Positions 42,747 to 51,687 of a stretch of 64,000 nucleotides of DNA are shown piece after piece. The stretch is from NCBI GenBank assembly GCA_031963405.1, contig JASSUJ010000001.1, forward strand, positions 248,001-312,000, read 5' to 3'. Numbering within the stretch: position 1 is the stretch's first letter; every line of letters starts with the position of its first letter. A program made the translations under genes and the position numbers. This DNA comes from JASSUD01 sp031963405 (GTDB lineage: Bacteria; Pseudomonadota; Gammaproteobacteria; Burkholderiales; Burkholderiaceae). The notes under the pieces were generated by a model that saw only the letters and a program-made list of their open reading frames with translations, was not told where the DNA came from and searched no databases.

Positions 42747-45587
42747 TTATCTTGGTATCGGCGGAAGGGTGTTGATTGTCGCCGGGTCTCTACGCACAAA
42801 AGCGGGTTTTGGATTCTTTGCTGGGTTAACGAGCCATTTATGCAATGCTTTGCGCTCGTCTCCACTCATATATGCTCCTCCTTTAAACATCTCTGATCTG
42901 GCTGTCACTGCCTCAAATTTGTCGTGATATACAACAGTAGCCTCTGCCGCAGTAGTGGTTCCAGTTGTTGGGAGATAAGGAACCTTCTTCGTATGCTCAA
43001 TCATATTTATAAAAGAGTCATTTGCACCTACAACACCATTAGGAAAAGGAGCGGTATCGTTGATTACCTCTTTGTAAAAATCGGTATCTGCATAGAGTCT
43101 TTGATTTAATGCTATAGCCGTGCCAGCCCGGTCATCTGCCAAATGCTCGGTCTGGCGGGCCCGGTAAGCATGCGAACTGGTGGCTGGATTTGTATCTGTG
43201 GTCGTTCCTTTAGTGCCTGTTCCTATATGGGAATTGGTGTATTTAGCACCATCACCTGAATGAGCTTCTTTTGCTTCTTGATAGGCCGGGGCGTAATTTT
43301 CAATTTGCCTATGTAATGTTTTAGTAGCTGGCGGGAGCGCCTTAAACGCTGCTGACTTTCCTTGTCTAGGTCCGCCGGCAGCTAGCACGTTAAATCCAAT
43401 CACATGTTCAGATTCATGGCTGTCGCTGCCCTTTGCTATCCCAAGGCGTATCTGTTCGTCACCTTTCTTACCATGCGTACCGGGATGCAGATCAGCAGCT
43501 ACCCCACCAATATTGGCCGTGGTTACTTTTTTTACCTTCTTAGGAGCTGGGCCTGCAGCGCCTGGAGCCTTTCTCTTTCCTGCTAATCCATCCGGATCGA
43601 CCAGCGTAATGGGATTATTTCTGACCATTCTGTATAGATTGAGTCCATCCACGCCTCCCGCCGGATCAGGATTTAACCATCGTCCTAGCCACGGTGCGTA
43701 GTAGCGATAGCCGTAGTAATACAGCCCAGTTGCATCCCGCTCTTTACCTGAATAGCGAACATATTTGTATTTGGCTTCGCTCGCATTTTTACTCGACCAA
43801 ACGGCAGTCCCCCCATACGGGTAATACTCTTCATAGGTCAGTTTATTGGCTTGTCCATCTAACTCTAACGAGCTCGAGCCTAAGTGATTGTCGAGACTAT
43901 AGCGTGCTTGGTCATTATGTATATCTTCTGGTTGACCCACTTCCCAATGCAACAGGCGCAGAGACATCCCTCCTCCTGCCGCCGATAGTACTTGTAGGCG
44001 TTCATTCACACGCTCAGTACCGTCCTCGTTTACATCTACCTGACGCTGTTCACGCCACTCAATACCTGGTAGGTAACGCACTTCTTCTATATGTCGCTGG
44101 TTACCCGCTAGCCAGCAACGCACTTTTCGCACACGCTGACTCGCACTGGTATAGATATAACGCTCATCATCTGCGTTCGACGGACGATCAATTTGCACTA
44201 CGCGGCTTAATTGATTACGACCATTCCATGTCAACGGCTGGCCGGGTTGCAACTGTTTCAGATTGCCATTCGAATCAAAATAGCTATCCACTTGCTCAGG
44301 CGTCGCTTCCCATTCCTCGGGAACTACTCGGTTTGAGCATGATGACACTGTCATGTTCAGCGTATAACTCTGCGCACCCGTATGCTGCATTTTGATGAGA
44401 TTTCCGCCTGGGTCATAGGTGTAACGGCGGGTGTAGTTCACTAGTTGCGTATCGTCGATATTTTGCCAAGGAGGTAAAGCAACGCCTTGCCGTAAGGCTT
44501 GTGCGCTTTCTCGACCTGTAGCGCTAAGTAATTGATAGCACGAATCGTATTGGTAATTGGCGTTAGGATCGACACGTTGGTTGTGCGTGTAGCGCGTAGA
44601 TTGCGCAGTATCTTCGATACATGTGATATTTCCGACAGGGTCATAGGTGTACTGCAGATTCTGCAAAACAGCGCTATCTCTTTCCCGCTGGGCAGTTAGC
44701 CGATGCAATCGTTGTGTGGTCGCTTCATATTCATACGTGCGTAAAATTCCATTTCCTGCACGTGCCTGTAACGGAACACCCAACGCGTTGTACGTCAAAT
44801 CAAATGCAATGCGGCGTTCTCTTTGTTTCTCTAGCTGTAACCAGCTGGCTTTGAGCTGGCCTACCAGGTTTTGTTCATATCGCCTACGACAGCCTGCTGC
44901 ATCAGTTTCGGTTAGTAACTCACCCAACGCGTTGTAAGTCCAGTGGGTGGTATAGCGATGCGTTTCAAGCAGTGTTTCTCTTGCTTCTTCATCTTTAGGC
45001 CAATTGGGTTCATCCAAGCTGCCTAAAAAGCGTCGGGTTTCATTGAGAGGCTCACCCGTCAGTGCATAGCTGGAAATCTGTACACAACCAGCTGTGTCAT
45101 CATGACGAATCAGGCAGCCGCGTAAATTTTGTCTGGCCTCACTGTCAGCGTCGCCATAAAAGAAGCGTTCGCGGCAGCTTTCATCTGCTCCATCAGCTAA
45201 CTGCTCAAAGCGCATAGTGGTACGCCCCAACGCATCACATTCCCAACGTTGCCTATGCTTATTGCTATCAGCCGACCAAATTAAAAGACCACGCGCATCT
45301 TGCAGTTGCACTTGTGTACCTGCATCGATGCTTTCTGTCCGAATCGGTTGACCAGATAACATCCGGCTATAGCGAAAATTCGGCGTTGCGGTTGGTTGCA
45401 GCGCTCGCACGGGATCCGCACTGCTTTGCAATTCCCCGCTGGCATCGAATACATGCCGGGTAATGTATGTTTGCCGTTCGCCTGCTTCAACAATGCGGTT
45501 GTATTCAACGTTGCGCACTGTCAGCCCGCGATTATCTCGGACCACCACAGATGGGGTATCTTTACATAATGATGTTGTGCTACGCAT
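42747..45587 (-). CDS. tccC: Tc toxin C subunit (Rhs core), C-terminal domain with NLS-like motif
   Basis: 946 residues, third tcC in transcription order. The core (about 1-665) has Rhs/YD repeats (YEYDATTQRL type, YTYDPGGNL) that close the TcB cocoon, and ends at RYYAPWLGRWLNPDP, DGLNLYRMVRNNPI and DPDGL, after which the effector is cleaved off. The effector (about 668-946) starts with KRKAPGAAGPAPKKVKK at 671-687, a textbook bipartite nuclear localisation signal. It then has HESEHVIGFNVLAAGG, ENYAPAYQEAKEAHSG and a His/Thr-rich segment; the fold is not recognised. Start ATG with GGAG 8 bases before. A copy of the tcB 3' end lies just upstream. Confidence 0.88.
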   Translation of the reverse strand: MRSTTSLCKDTPSVVVRDNRGLTVRNVEYNRIVEAGERQTYITRHVFDASGELQSSADPVRALQPTATPNFRYSRMLSGQPIRTESIDAGTQVQLQDARGLLIWSADSNKHRQRWECDALGRTTMRFEQLADGADESCRERFFYGDADSEARQNLRGCLIRHDDTAGCVQISSYALTGEPLNETRRFLGSLDEPNWPKDEEARETLLETHRYTTHWTYNALGELLTETDAAGCRRRYEQNLVGQLKASWLQLEKQRERRIAFDLTYNALGVPLQARAGNGILRTYEYEATTQRLHRLTAQRERDSAVLQNLQYTYDPVGNITCIEDTAQSTRYTHNQRVDPNANYQYDSCYQLLSATGRESAQALRQGVALPPWQNIDDTQLVNYTRRYTYDPGGNLIKMQHTGAQSYTLNMTVSSCSNRVVPEEWEATPEQVDSYFDSNGNLKQLQPGQPLTWNGRNQLSRVVQIDRPSNADDERYIYTSASQRVRKVRCWLAGNQRHIEEVRYLPGIEWREQRQVDVNEDGTERVNERLQVLSAAGGGMSLRLLHWEVGQPEDIHNDQARYSLDNHLGSSSLELDGQANKLTYEEYYPYGGTAVWSSKNASEAKYKYVRYSGKERDATGLYYYGYRYYAPWLGRWLNPDPAGGVDGLNLYRMVRNNPITLVDPDGLAGKRKAPGAAGPAPKKVKKVTTANIGGVAADLHPGTHGKKGDEQIRLGIAKGSDSHESEHVIGFNVLAAGGPRQGKSAAFKALPPATKTLHRQIENYAPAYQEAKEAHSGDGAKYTNSHIGTGTKGTTTDTNPATSSHAYRARQTEHLADDRAGTAIALNQRLYADTDFYKEVINDTAPFPNGVVGANDSFINMIEHTKKVPYLPTTGTTTAAEATVVYHDKFEAVTARSEMFKGGAYMSGDERKALHKWLVNPAKNPKPAFVRRDPATINTLPPIPR

Positions 45588-45607
45588 GCCCTTATCTCCA
45601 CAAAATG

Positions 45608-45633
45608 CAGCGTCGGTATTGTCTTTATCTTCT
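45608..45633 (-). repeat. tcB 3'-end remnant before tcC copy
   Basis: A 26-base block nearly identical to the end of tcB (51757-51782), followed by the GGAG-ATAAGGGC start region of tcC. It shows that the tcC unit was duplicated together with the end of tcB. Confidence 0.55.
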
Positions 45634-45767
45634 CTTTTTTAAATGCTTCGTTGTTTCAAAGCATCGGTTATATAACTATCGCGAGCTTTTACTGCTTAGG
45701 TAGGAGATGCCCTCCTCCTTTGAATAACAAACAAAAGCGTATCTGTCGTTATATTGATCACACTCTC

Positions 45768-48536
45768 CTAAGCGGCATGACTTTTTGCGCCAAAACGTTT
45801 AGCGATAGCAGCAGATCTAACGTTTATAGCGTCTGTTTGAACCTTTGTTATATTTAGCTTTTTTGATAATCTTTTTAGAGACTTAATTGTTAAAAAAGTG
45901 CCTACACCTTTAATATTGAATTGATCATTTGCTGCAGTGTGAGCTGGCATATTTGGATCAGCCTTTTGATACGCAGAATTATGAAGCTGCGTTTCCGGAT
46001 GTGCTAACGCGTAATTAACGATAACTTCTGTTTTAGAGGTTTTGCTATCAGTATATGTTTTCAATTCAGCCATACCATATATCTCTCTATTATCCGGAAT
46101 TTTGTCTTTATCCTCTTTACGCATTAATGCAAAAAAGCGAGTTTCACTTGAAAAAGAGGGATGATTATCAACGGAGGAATAATGCCCTTGGTCAGCGAAA
46201 TGATCCCGTGCAGACCTCAACATATAGCGCGAAATGTCTTCCCCGAGACTAATATTTTCAGCCATTTTATCTGGCAAATCTCGACTGCCCTCATAATGAT
46301 CATATTTTTTATTATATTTATCTAAATGATTGACAAATTCCTCTCCTCCCAATAAAAAACCACTTTTAATATCATTAACCTCAACCAGTTTAAATTTATT
46401 CGAGCTCACAAATTTATTTTTTGAAGAATCGAATACTTTTATTTTTGTTTGAGCAGCTTTTAGTCTTAATAATGCTTTTTCCTTTATTCCAATATCTATC
46501 TGGAATTTTCCTGTCTCAGGAACTAACCCATCCGCATCTTTAAACAAAACAGGATTATTTCTGACCATTCGATATAAATTAAGACCATCAATGGCTAATG
46601 CTGGATCAGGATTCAACCATCGTCCTAGCCATGGTGCGTAGTAGCGGTAACCGTAGTAATACAGCCCTGTCGCATCTCTCTCTTTACCCGAGTAACGCAC
46701 ATATTTGTACTTCGCTTCAATCTGGCTTTTCGCAGTCCAAATTGCCGTGCCGCCATAGGGGTAATACTCTTCATAGGTCAGCTTATGGGCTTGTCCATCT
46801 AACTCCAGCGTGCTCGAGCCTAAGTGATTATCAAGACTGTAACGTGCTTGATCATTAGTTATGTCTTCTGGTTGACCCACCTCCCAATGCAACAAACGCA
46901 GAGACATCCCTCCTACTGCCATCGATAACATTTGTAGACGTTCATTCACACGTGCATCACCCTCCCCCTCCTTGCTTACATCTGCCTGGCGTTGTTCGCG
47001 CAATTCAAGGCCTGGCAGGTAACGCACCTCTTCTGTATGTTGCTGGTTGCCAGCTAGCCAGCGGCGTACTTTTCTTACACGTTGGCTCTCACTGGCATAG
47101 ATATAACGCTCATCATCTGCGTTCGAAGGACGATCAATTTGCACTACGCGGCTTAATTGATTACGGCCATTCCATGTCAACGGCTGGCCAGGCTGTAACT
47201 GTTTCAGGTTGCCATTCAAATCAAAATAGCTATCTACTTGTTCAGGCGTCGCTTCCCATTCCTCCGGAACAATTCGGTTTGAATAGGCTGACACTGTCAT
47301 ACCAAGTGAGTAATTTTGCTTCTCTGCTGTGTGTTGTATTTTGCAAAGGTTCCCACCTGCGTCATAGGTATAGCGGCGGGTGTAATTGACTAGCTGTGTG
47401 TTGTCGAATTTTTGCCAAGGTGGCAACGCAATTCCTTGTCGTGGGGCTTGCTCACTTTCGCGCCCTGTGGCGCTAAGTAATTGATAGCACGCATCGTATT
47501 CGTAGATAGCAACAGGATCGACACGTTGATTGCGCGTATAGCGCGTAGGCTGCGCGATATCTTCGATACGAGTGATATTTCCGACAGGGTCATAGGTATA
47601 GCGTAAATTCTGCAACGCTGTACTATCACTTTCTCTCAGCGCGTTCAGCCGCTGCAATCGCTGCGTCGTTGCTTCATATTCATACGTGCGCACCACCCCA
47701 TTTCCTATCCGTATTTGTAAGGTGGCGCCCCACGCGTTGTATTGCAGATTGGAGGCTATTGGGCGTTCTGCTTGGCCTGCCAACTTTAGCCAAACTGCTT
47801 TGGTCTGGCCCGCAAAGTTTTGTTCATACCGCCTACGATGGCCTGCGGCATCAGTTTCGGTCAGTAACTCGCTCAACGCGTTGTAAGTCCGGTGGGTGGT
47901 ATGGCTATACTCTTCAAGCAATGCCTCGCTTGCTTCTTCATCTTCAGGCCAATTGGGTTTATCCAAACTGCTTAAAAAGCGTCGGGCTTCATTGAGAGGC
48001 TTACCCGTCAGCGCGTAGCTGGAAATCTGTACGCAGCCAGCTGTGTCATCATGACGAATAAGGCACCCTCGTAAATTTTGTCCAGCTTCGCTGTCGGCGT
48101 CACCATAAAAGAAGCGTTCGCGGCAACTTTCTTCCATATCGTCGGAAGCCTGCTCAAAACATCGGGTAGGGCGACCCAAAGCATCATATTCCCAGCGTTG
48201 CCTATTCTTATTGCTGTCAGCCGCCCAAATTAGAAGACCACGCGCATCTTGCAGTTGCACTTGTGTGCCTGCATCGATGCTCTCTGTTCGAATCGGAAGA
48301 CCAGATAACGTTCGACGATAGTGGAAATTCGGCGTGGCAGTCGGCTGCAGCGCACGCACTGGATCTGCACTGCTTTGCAGCTCACCACTGGCATCGAATA
48401 CGTGCCGGGTAATGTATATTTGCCGCTCGCCCCCTTCGGTCACGCGATTGTATTCAACGTTGCGCACAGTCAAACCGCGATTATCTCGGACCGCCACCGA
48501 AGGCGTGTCTTTACATAATGATGTTGTGCTACGCAT
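45768..48536 (-). CDS. tccC: Tc toxin C subunit (Rhs core), GNAT-like C-terminal domain
   Basis: 922 residues from the ATG at 48536, the start shared with the other tcC genes (MRSTTSLCKDTPSV); the frame extends 15 codons further. The Rhs core is nearly identical to its neighbours up to RMVRNNPVLF-KDADGL. The C-terminal effector (about 270 residues, AT-rich DNA) is unrelated to the other two. It contains DISRYMLRSARDHFADQGHYSS, then VIVNYALAHPE. Near the end come IKGVGTFLTIKSLKRLSKKL (45850-45915) and INVRSAAIAKRFGAKSH, resembling the acetyl-CoA-binding G-x-G helix start and the final N-x-x-A-x-x-x-Y/F-x-x-x-G-F block of GNAT acetyltransferases. GNAT is inference from motif order only. Confidence 0.86.
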   Translation of the reverse strand: MRSTTSLCKDTPSVAVRDNRGLTVRNVEYNRVTEGGERQIYITRHVFDASGELQSSADPVRALQPTATPNFHYRRTLSGLPIRTESIDAGTQVQLQDARGLLIWAADSNKNRQRWEYDALGRPTRCFEQASDDMEESCRERFFYGDADSEAGQNLRGCLIRHDDTAGCVQISSYALTGKPLNEARRFLSSLDKPNWPEDEEASEALLEEYSHTTHRTYNALSELLTETDAAGHRRRYEQNFAGQTKAVWLKLAGQAERPIASNLQYNAWGATLQIRIGNGVVRTYEYEATTQRLQRLNALRESDSTALQNLRYTYDPVGNITRIEDIAQPTRYTRNQRVDPVAIYEYDACYQLLSATGRESEQAPRQGIALPPWQKFDNTQLVNYTRRYTYDAGGNLCKIQHTAEKQNYSLGMTVSAYSNRIVPEEWEATPEQVDSYFDLNGNLKQLQPGQPLTWNGRNQLSRVVQIDRPSNADDERYIYASESQRVRKVRRWLAGNQQHTEEVRYLPGLELREQRQADVSKEGEGDARVNERLQMLSMAVGGMSLRLLHWEVGQPEDITNDQARYSLDNHLGSSTLELDGQAHKLTYEEYYPYGGTAIWTAKSQIEAKYKYVRYSGKERDATGLYYYGYRYYAPWLGRWLNPDPALAIDGLNLYRMVRNNPVLFKDADGLVPETGKFQIDIGIKEKALLRLKAAQTKIKVFDSSKNKFVSSNKFKLVEVNDIKSGFLLGGEEFVNHLDKYNKKYDHYEGSRDLPDKMAENISLGEDISRYMLRSARDHFADQGHYSSVDNHPSFSSETRFFALMRKEDKDKIPDNREIYGMAELKTYTDSKTSKTEVIVNYALAHPETQLHNSAYQKADPNMPAHTAANDQFNIKGVGTFLTIKSLKRLSKKLNITKVQTDAINVRSAAIAKRFGAKSHAA

Positions 48537-48634
48537 GCCCTTGTCTCCCATGGAGGGTTTATCGCCGTATTCAATCTTCAATCACTTCTGGAATCCGCTG
48601 CCCTAACTGATCAAATTAAGCAAACTATTTAGGT

Positions 48635-48659
48635 GCAGCGTTGGTATCGTCTTTATCTT
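48635..48659 (-). repeat. tcB 3'-end remnant before tcC copy
   Basis: A 25-base block matching the tcB end (51757-51781) and the copy at 45608 with a few changes, in the same position before a tcC gene. Confidence 0.55.
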
Positions 48660-48660
48660 G

Positions 48661-48783
48661 AGGAACCTCTGCATAAGCCCGTGGGAAGCAGGATAATCAA
48701 CTGCAGCCCCCCTTCTTTACATTGGGTACTAATGTACTGACAGCAAAGGCATGCCTTGCCGAATGGCTTATGCAAAGGTCCCT
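48661..48783. mobile_element. MITE-like element with IS5-type ends
   Basis: A 123-bp element bounded by 19-bp inverted repeats: 48661-48679 pairs with 48765-48783 at 17 of 19 positions (AGGAACCTCTGCATAAGCC against AGGGACCTTTGCATAAGCC). No coding capacity. The ends are of IS5 type and resemble the solo end at 8968. It sits between two tcC genes, about 30 bases from the stop of the one at 48811. Confidence 0.6.
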
Positions 48784-48810
48784 TAATTTTCATATCTCTC
48801 AGACGAGCTT

Positions 48811-51687
48811 TTATTGCCTAGGCAAATCGGAAGTAGAAGCCCTTCTTCTCGCTCCCAGGGTGTCTATTGCTCGACTTCCTGCAGCTAGGACCCGCGGAGC
48901 ATCCCCTACTATATTGGTCGGGGCGTTATTTGCTCCTATTGAAAAATGCGTGTCAGATTTATGCTGCCAATGAATCTGCCATCTTCTGCCACTTCTATTG
49001 TATTTCGCATAAGCGAAACCCATTCTGGTCTGCTCACCCGCCGTAAAACCGTAATCTTCATAGTTCATTATCCCAGCGAGACCTTTGCCATGATGCGAAG
49101 CAAATTCAGGAGTTAATTCCCCTTCTTCTGTAAAGCCCAAGCCAAAATACTGCGCACGTAGGTGGGGTGATACAAATCTTCTATTACCATTAGCATCTGT
49201 CTCCATACCTGAATCCCCTTCGACGTGTCTGAATCGATAAAAATCCCTACCATCTCTTTGGATTTGATCGGCCATGATCGAGCACCCACTAAAGTCTGGA
49301 GTAAAAACAAATTCCGCCTCATTATTTTGTAGATTGGGATGGGCAGGCACATCAACATGCCCTCCTTGAGGAGCCCAATACGCGGAAACAAATTGATCTC
49401 TATTGCTGTCATCTATTGGTTCGTGCACCGCCGTTAACTTAACGATGACGGAAGTTCCTACGCGATCCAATTGGTATTTATCTATAGCAAATGGATAAGG
49501 TGTCCCTTCTCTTGAGCTAACTTCTACTCTATTTCTATAATTGGCGCCTTCTGCCATAGGATGAGCCGCCGTCATAAAATAGCTCGCGGAAAAATATTCA
49601 GGGGCCGCTTTAAAATACATGGCACTTGTACGCCGCTCGTTTGCGTCGGTGGGCGCTAAACCATCCTGATCTAACAATTTAATCGGATTATTTCTAACCA
49701 TTCTGTATGGATTCAGTCCATCCACTGTTCCTGCCGGATCAGGATTGATCCAACGCCCTAGCCACGGTGCGTAATAGCGATAACCGTAGTAATACAGCCC
49801 CGTCGCATCTCTTTCTTTGCCGCAATAACGCACATACTTGTATTTGGCTTCGCTGGTACTTTTACTCGACCAAACAGATGTTCCGCCGTATGGGTAATAT
49901 TCTTCATAGGTTAGTTTATTACCCTCTCCATCTAACTCTAGCGTGCTTGAACCTAAATGATTATCGAGACTGTAACGTGCTTGGTCGTTAGTTATATCGT
50001 CTGGTTGGCCTATTTCCCAATGCAACAGGCGCAGAAACATTCCTCCCGCATCCACCGACAGCACTTGTAAGTTTTCATTCACACGTGCAGTACTTGCATT
50101 GTTTACGTCCGCCTGACACTGTTCGCGCCATTCAATACCTGGCAGGTAACGCACTTCTTCTGTATGTTGCTGATTGCCCGCGAGCCAGCAACGCATTTTT
50201 CGTACACGCTGACTCGCGCTGGCATAGATATAACGCTCATCATCTGGATTCGAAGGACGGTCAATTTGCACCACGCGGCTTAATTGATTAAGGCCGTTCC
50301 ACACCAACGGCTGACCAGGTTGAAGCTGTTTCAGGTTGCCCTTGGAATCAAAATAATTATCCACTTGCTCAGGCGTCGCTTCCCATTCTTCGGGAACCAC
50401 TCGGTTTGAACGCGATGACACTGTCATGTTCAGCGCATAACTTTGAGCGCCAGTGTGTTGTGTTTTGCAAAGATTGCCGCTTGGGTCATAGGTATAGCGG
50501 CGGGTGTAATTGACTAGCTGCGTATCGTCGAAATTTTGCAAGCCTGACAGAGAAGGCCCTTGCTGTATGGCTTGCGCACTTTCTCGACCTGTGGCGCTAA
50601 GTAATTGATAGCACGCATCGTATTCATAGGTAGCGGTAGGATCCACACGTTGATTGCGTGTGTACCGTGTGGGCTGTACCTTGTCTTCTACGCTAATCAC
50701 GTTTCCAACCGGGTCATAGGTATAGCGCAGATCCTGCAACATCGTCTGGTCTTTTTCGCGCACAGCGCCTAATCGGCTTAATCGCTGTGTCGTTACTTCA
50801 TATTCATACGCGCGCACCACTCCATTTCCCATTCGCAGTTGTATCGGAGCACCCCAGGCGTTGTACGCTAGATTCGACGCAATCTGGTGTTCTTCTTGGT
50901 CTGCCAACTGGAGCCAAACTGCTTTGGATTGGCCGGCAAGGTTTTGTTCATAACGCTTACGATGACCTGCCGCATCAGTCTCTGTCAGTAACTCCCCCAA
51001 CGCGTTGTAAGTCCGGCGAGTGGTATAGCTATACTCTTCAAGCAATGCTTCGCCTGCTTCTTTATCTTTAGGCCAATTGGGTTCATCCAAACTACTTAAA
51101 AAGCGTCTAGCTTCATTGAGAGGCTTACCTATCAGTGCATAGCTAGAAATCTGGACGCAACCAGCTGTGTCAGCATGACGAATCAGGCATCCTCGTAAAT
51201 TTTGTCCGGCCTCACTGTCGGCGTCGCCATAAAAGAAGCGTTCACGGCAGCTTTCCTCGTTATCGTTGGTAGTCTGCTCAAAATATCGAGTAGAGCGGCC
51301 CAACGCATCATATTCCCAGCGTTTCCTATGCATATTGCTATCAGCGGACCAAATTAGAAGACCACGGGCATCTTGCAGTTGCACTTGCGTGCCCGCATCA
51401 ACGCTCTCCATGCGAACCTGTTGGCCTGATAGCATCCGCTTATACGAGAAATTCGGCGTGCTGTTCGATTGCAGCGCGCGCCTCGGATCTGCACTGCTTT
51501 GCAGCTCGCCGCTGGCATCAAACACATGCCGGGTAATGTACAGTTGCCGCTCACCCCCTTCGATAACGCGGTTGTATTCAACGTTACGTACGGTCAAGCC
51601 ACGATTATCTCGAACGACCACTGACGGGGTGTCTTTACATAATTTCGTGGCACGCATTCCGTTCTCTCGAGATGGATAAGACATCAT
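48811..51687 (-). CDS. tccC: Tc toxin C subunit (Rhs core), CNF-like Cys/His C-terminal domain
   Basis: 958 residues, first tcC after tcB; the ATG overlaps the tcB stop as ATGA. The homologous start (MRATKLCKDTPSV) is 10 codons further. The Rhs core runs to RYYAPWLGRWINPDP, DGLNPYRMVRNNPI, then LLDQDGL. The effector (about 675-958) includes AAPEYFSASYF, EPIDDSNRDQFVSAYW, and FTPDFSGCSIMADQIQRDG followed by FYRFRHVEG. The S-G-C (C802) followed 19 residues later by a His (H821) after an aromatic beta-strand pattern recalls the catalytic Cys/His pair of CNF-type Rho-GTPase deamidases. The family link is a hypothesis; the TcC assignment is firm. Confidence 0.88.
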   Translation of the reverse strand: MMSYPSRENGMRATKLCKDTPSVVVRDNRGLTVRNVEYNRVIEGGERQLYITRHVFDASGELQSSADPRRALQSNSTPNFSYKRMLSGQQVRMESVDAGTQVQLQDARGLLIWSADSNMHRKRWEYDALGRSTRYFEQTTNDNEESCRERFFYGDADSEAGQNLRGCLIRHADTAGCVQISSYALIGKPLNEARRFLSSLDEPNWPKDKEAGEALLEEYSYTTRRTYNALGELLTETDAAGHRKRYEQNLAGQSKAVWLQLADQEEHQIASNLAYNAWGAPIQLRMGNGVVRAYEYEVTTQRLSRLGAVREKDQTMLQDLRYTYDPVGNVISVEDKVQPTRYTRNQRVDPTATYEYDACYQLLSATGRESAQAIQQGPSLSGLQNFDDTQLVNYTRRYTYDPSGNLCKTQHTGAQSYALNMTVSSRSNRVVPEEWEATPEQVDNYFDSKGNLKQLQPGQPLVWNGLNQLSRVVQIDRPSNPDDERYIYASASQRVRKMRCWLAGNQQHTEEVRYLPGIEWREQCQADVNNASTARVNENLQVLSVDAGGMFLRLLHWEIGQPDDITNDQARYSLDNHLGSSTLELDGEGNKLTYEEYYPYGGTSVWSSKSTSEAKYKYVRYCGKERDATGLYYYGYRYYAPWLGRWINPDPAGTVDGLNPYRMVRNNPIKLLDQDGLAPTDANERRTSAMYFKAAPEYFSASYFMTAAHPMAEGANYRNRVEVSSREGTPYPFAIDKYQLDRVGTSVIVKLTAVHEPIDDSNRDQFVSAYWAPQGGHVDVPAHPNLQNNEAEFVFTPDFSGCSIMADQIQRDGRDFYRFRHVEGDSGMETDANGNRRFVSPHLRAQYFGLGFTEEGELTPEFASHHGKGLAGIMNYEDYGFTAGEQTRMGFAYAKYNRSGRRWQIHWQHKSDTHFSIGANNAPTNIVGDAPRVLAAGSRAIDTLGARRRASTSDLPRQ

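Noticed and set aside
43404..51679. Plus-strand frames opposite the three tcC genes, repeated in each copy
   Set aside because: They repeat only because the tcC cores are repeated; no starts with ribosome binding sites and no domains.
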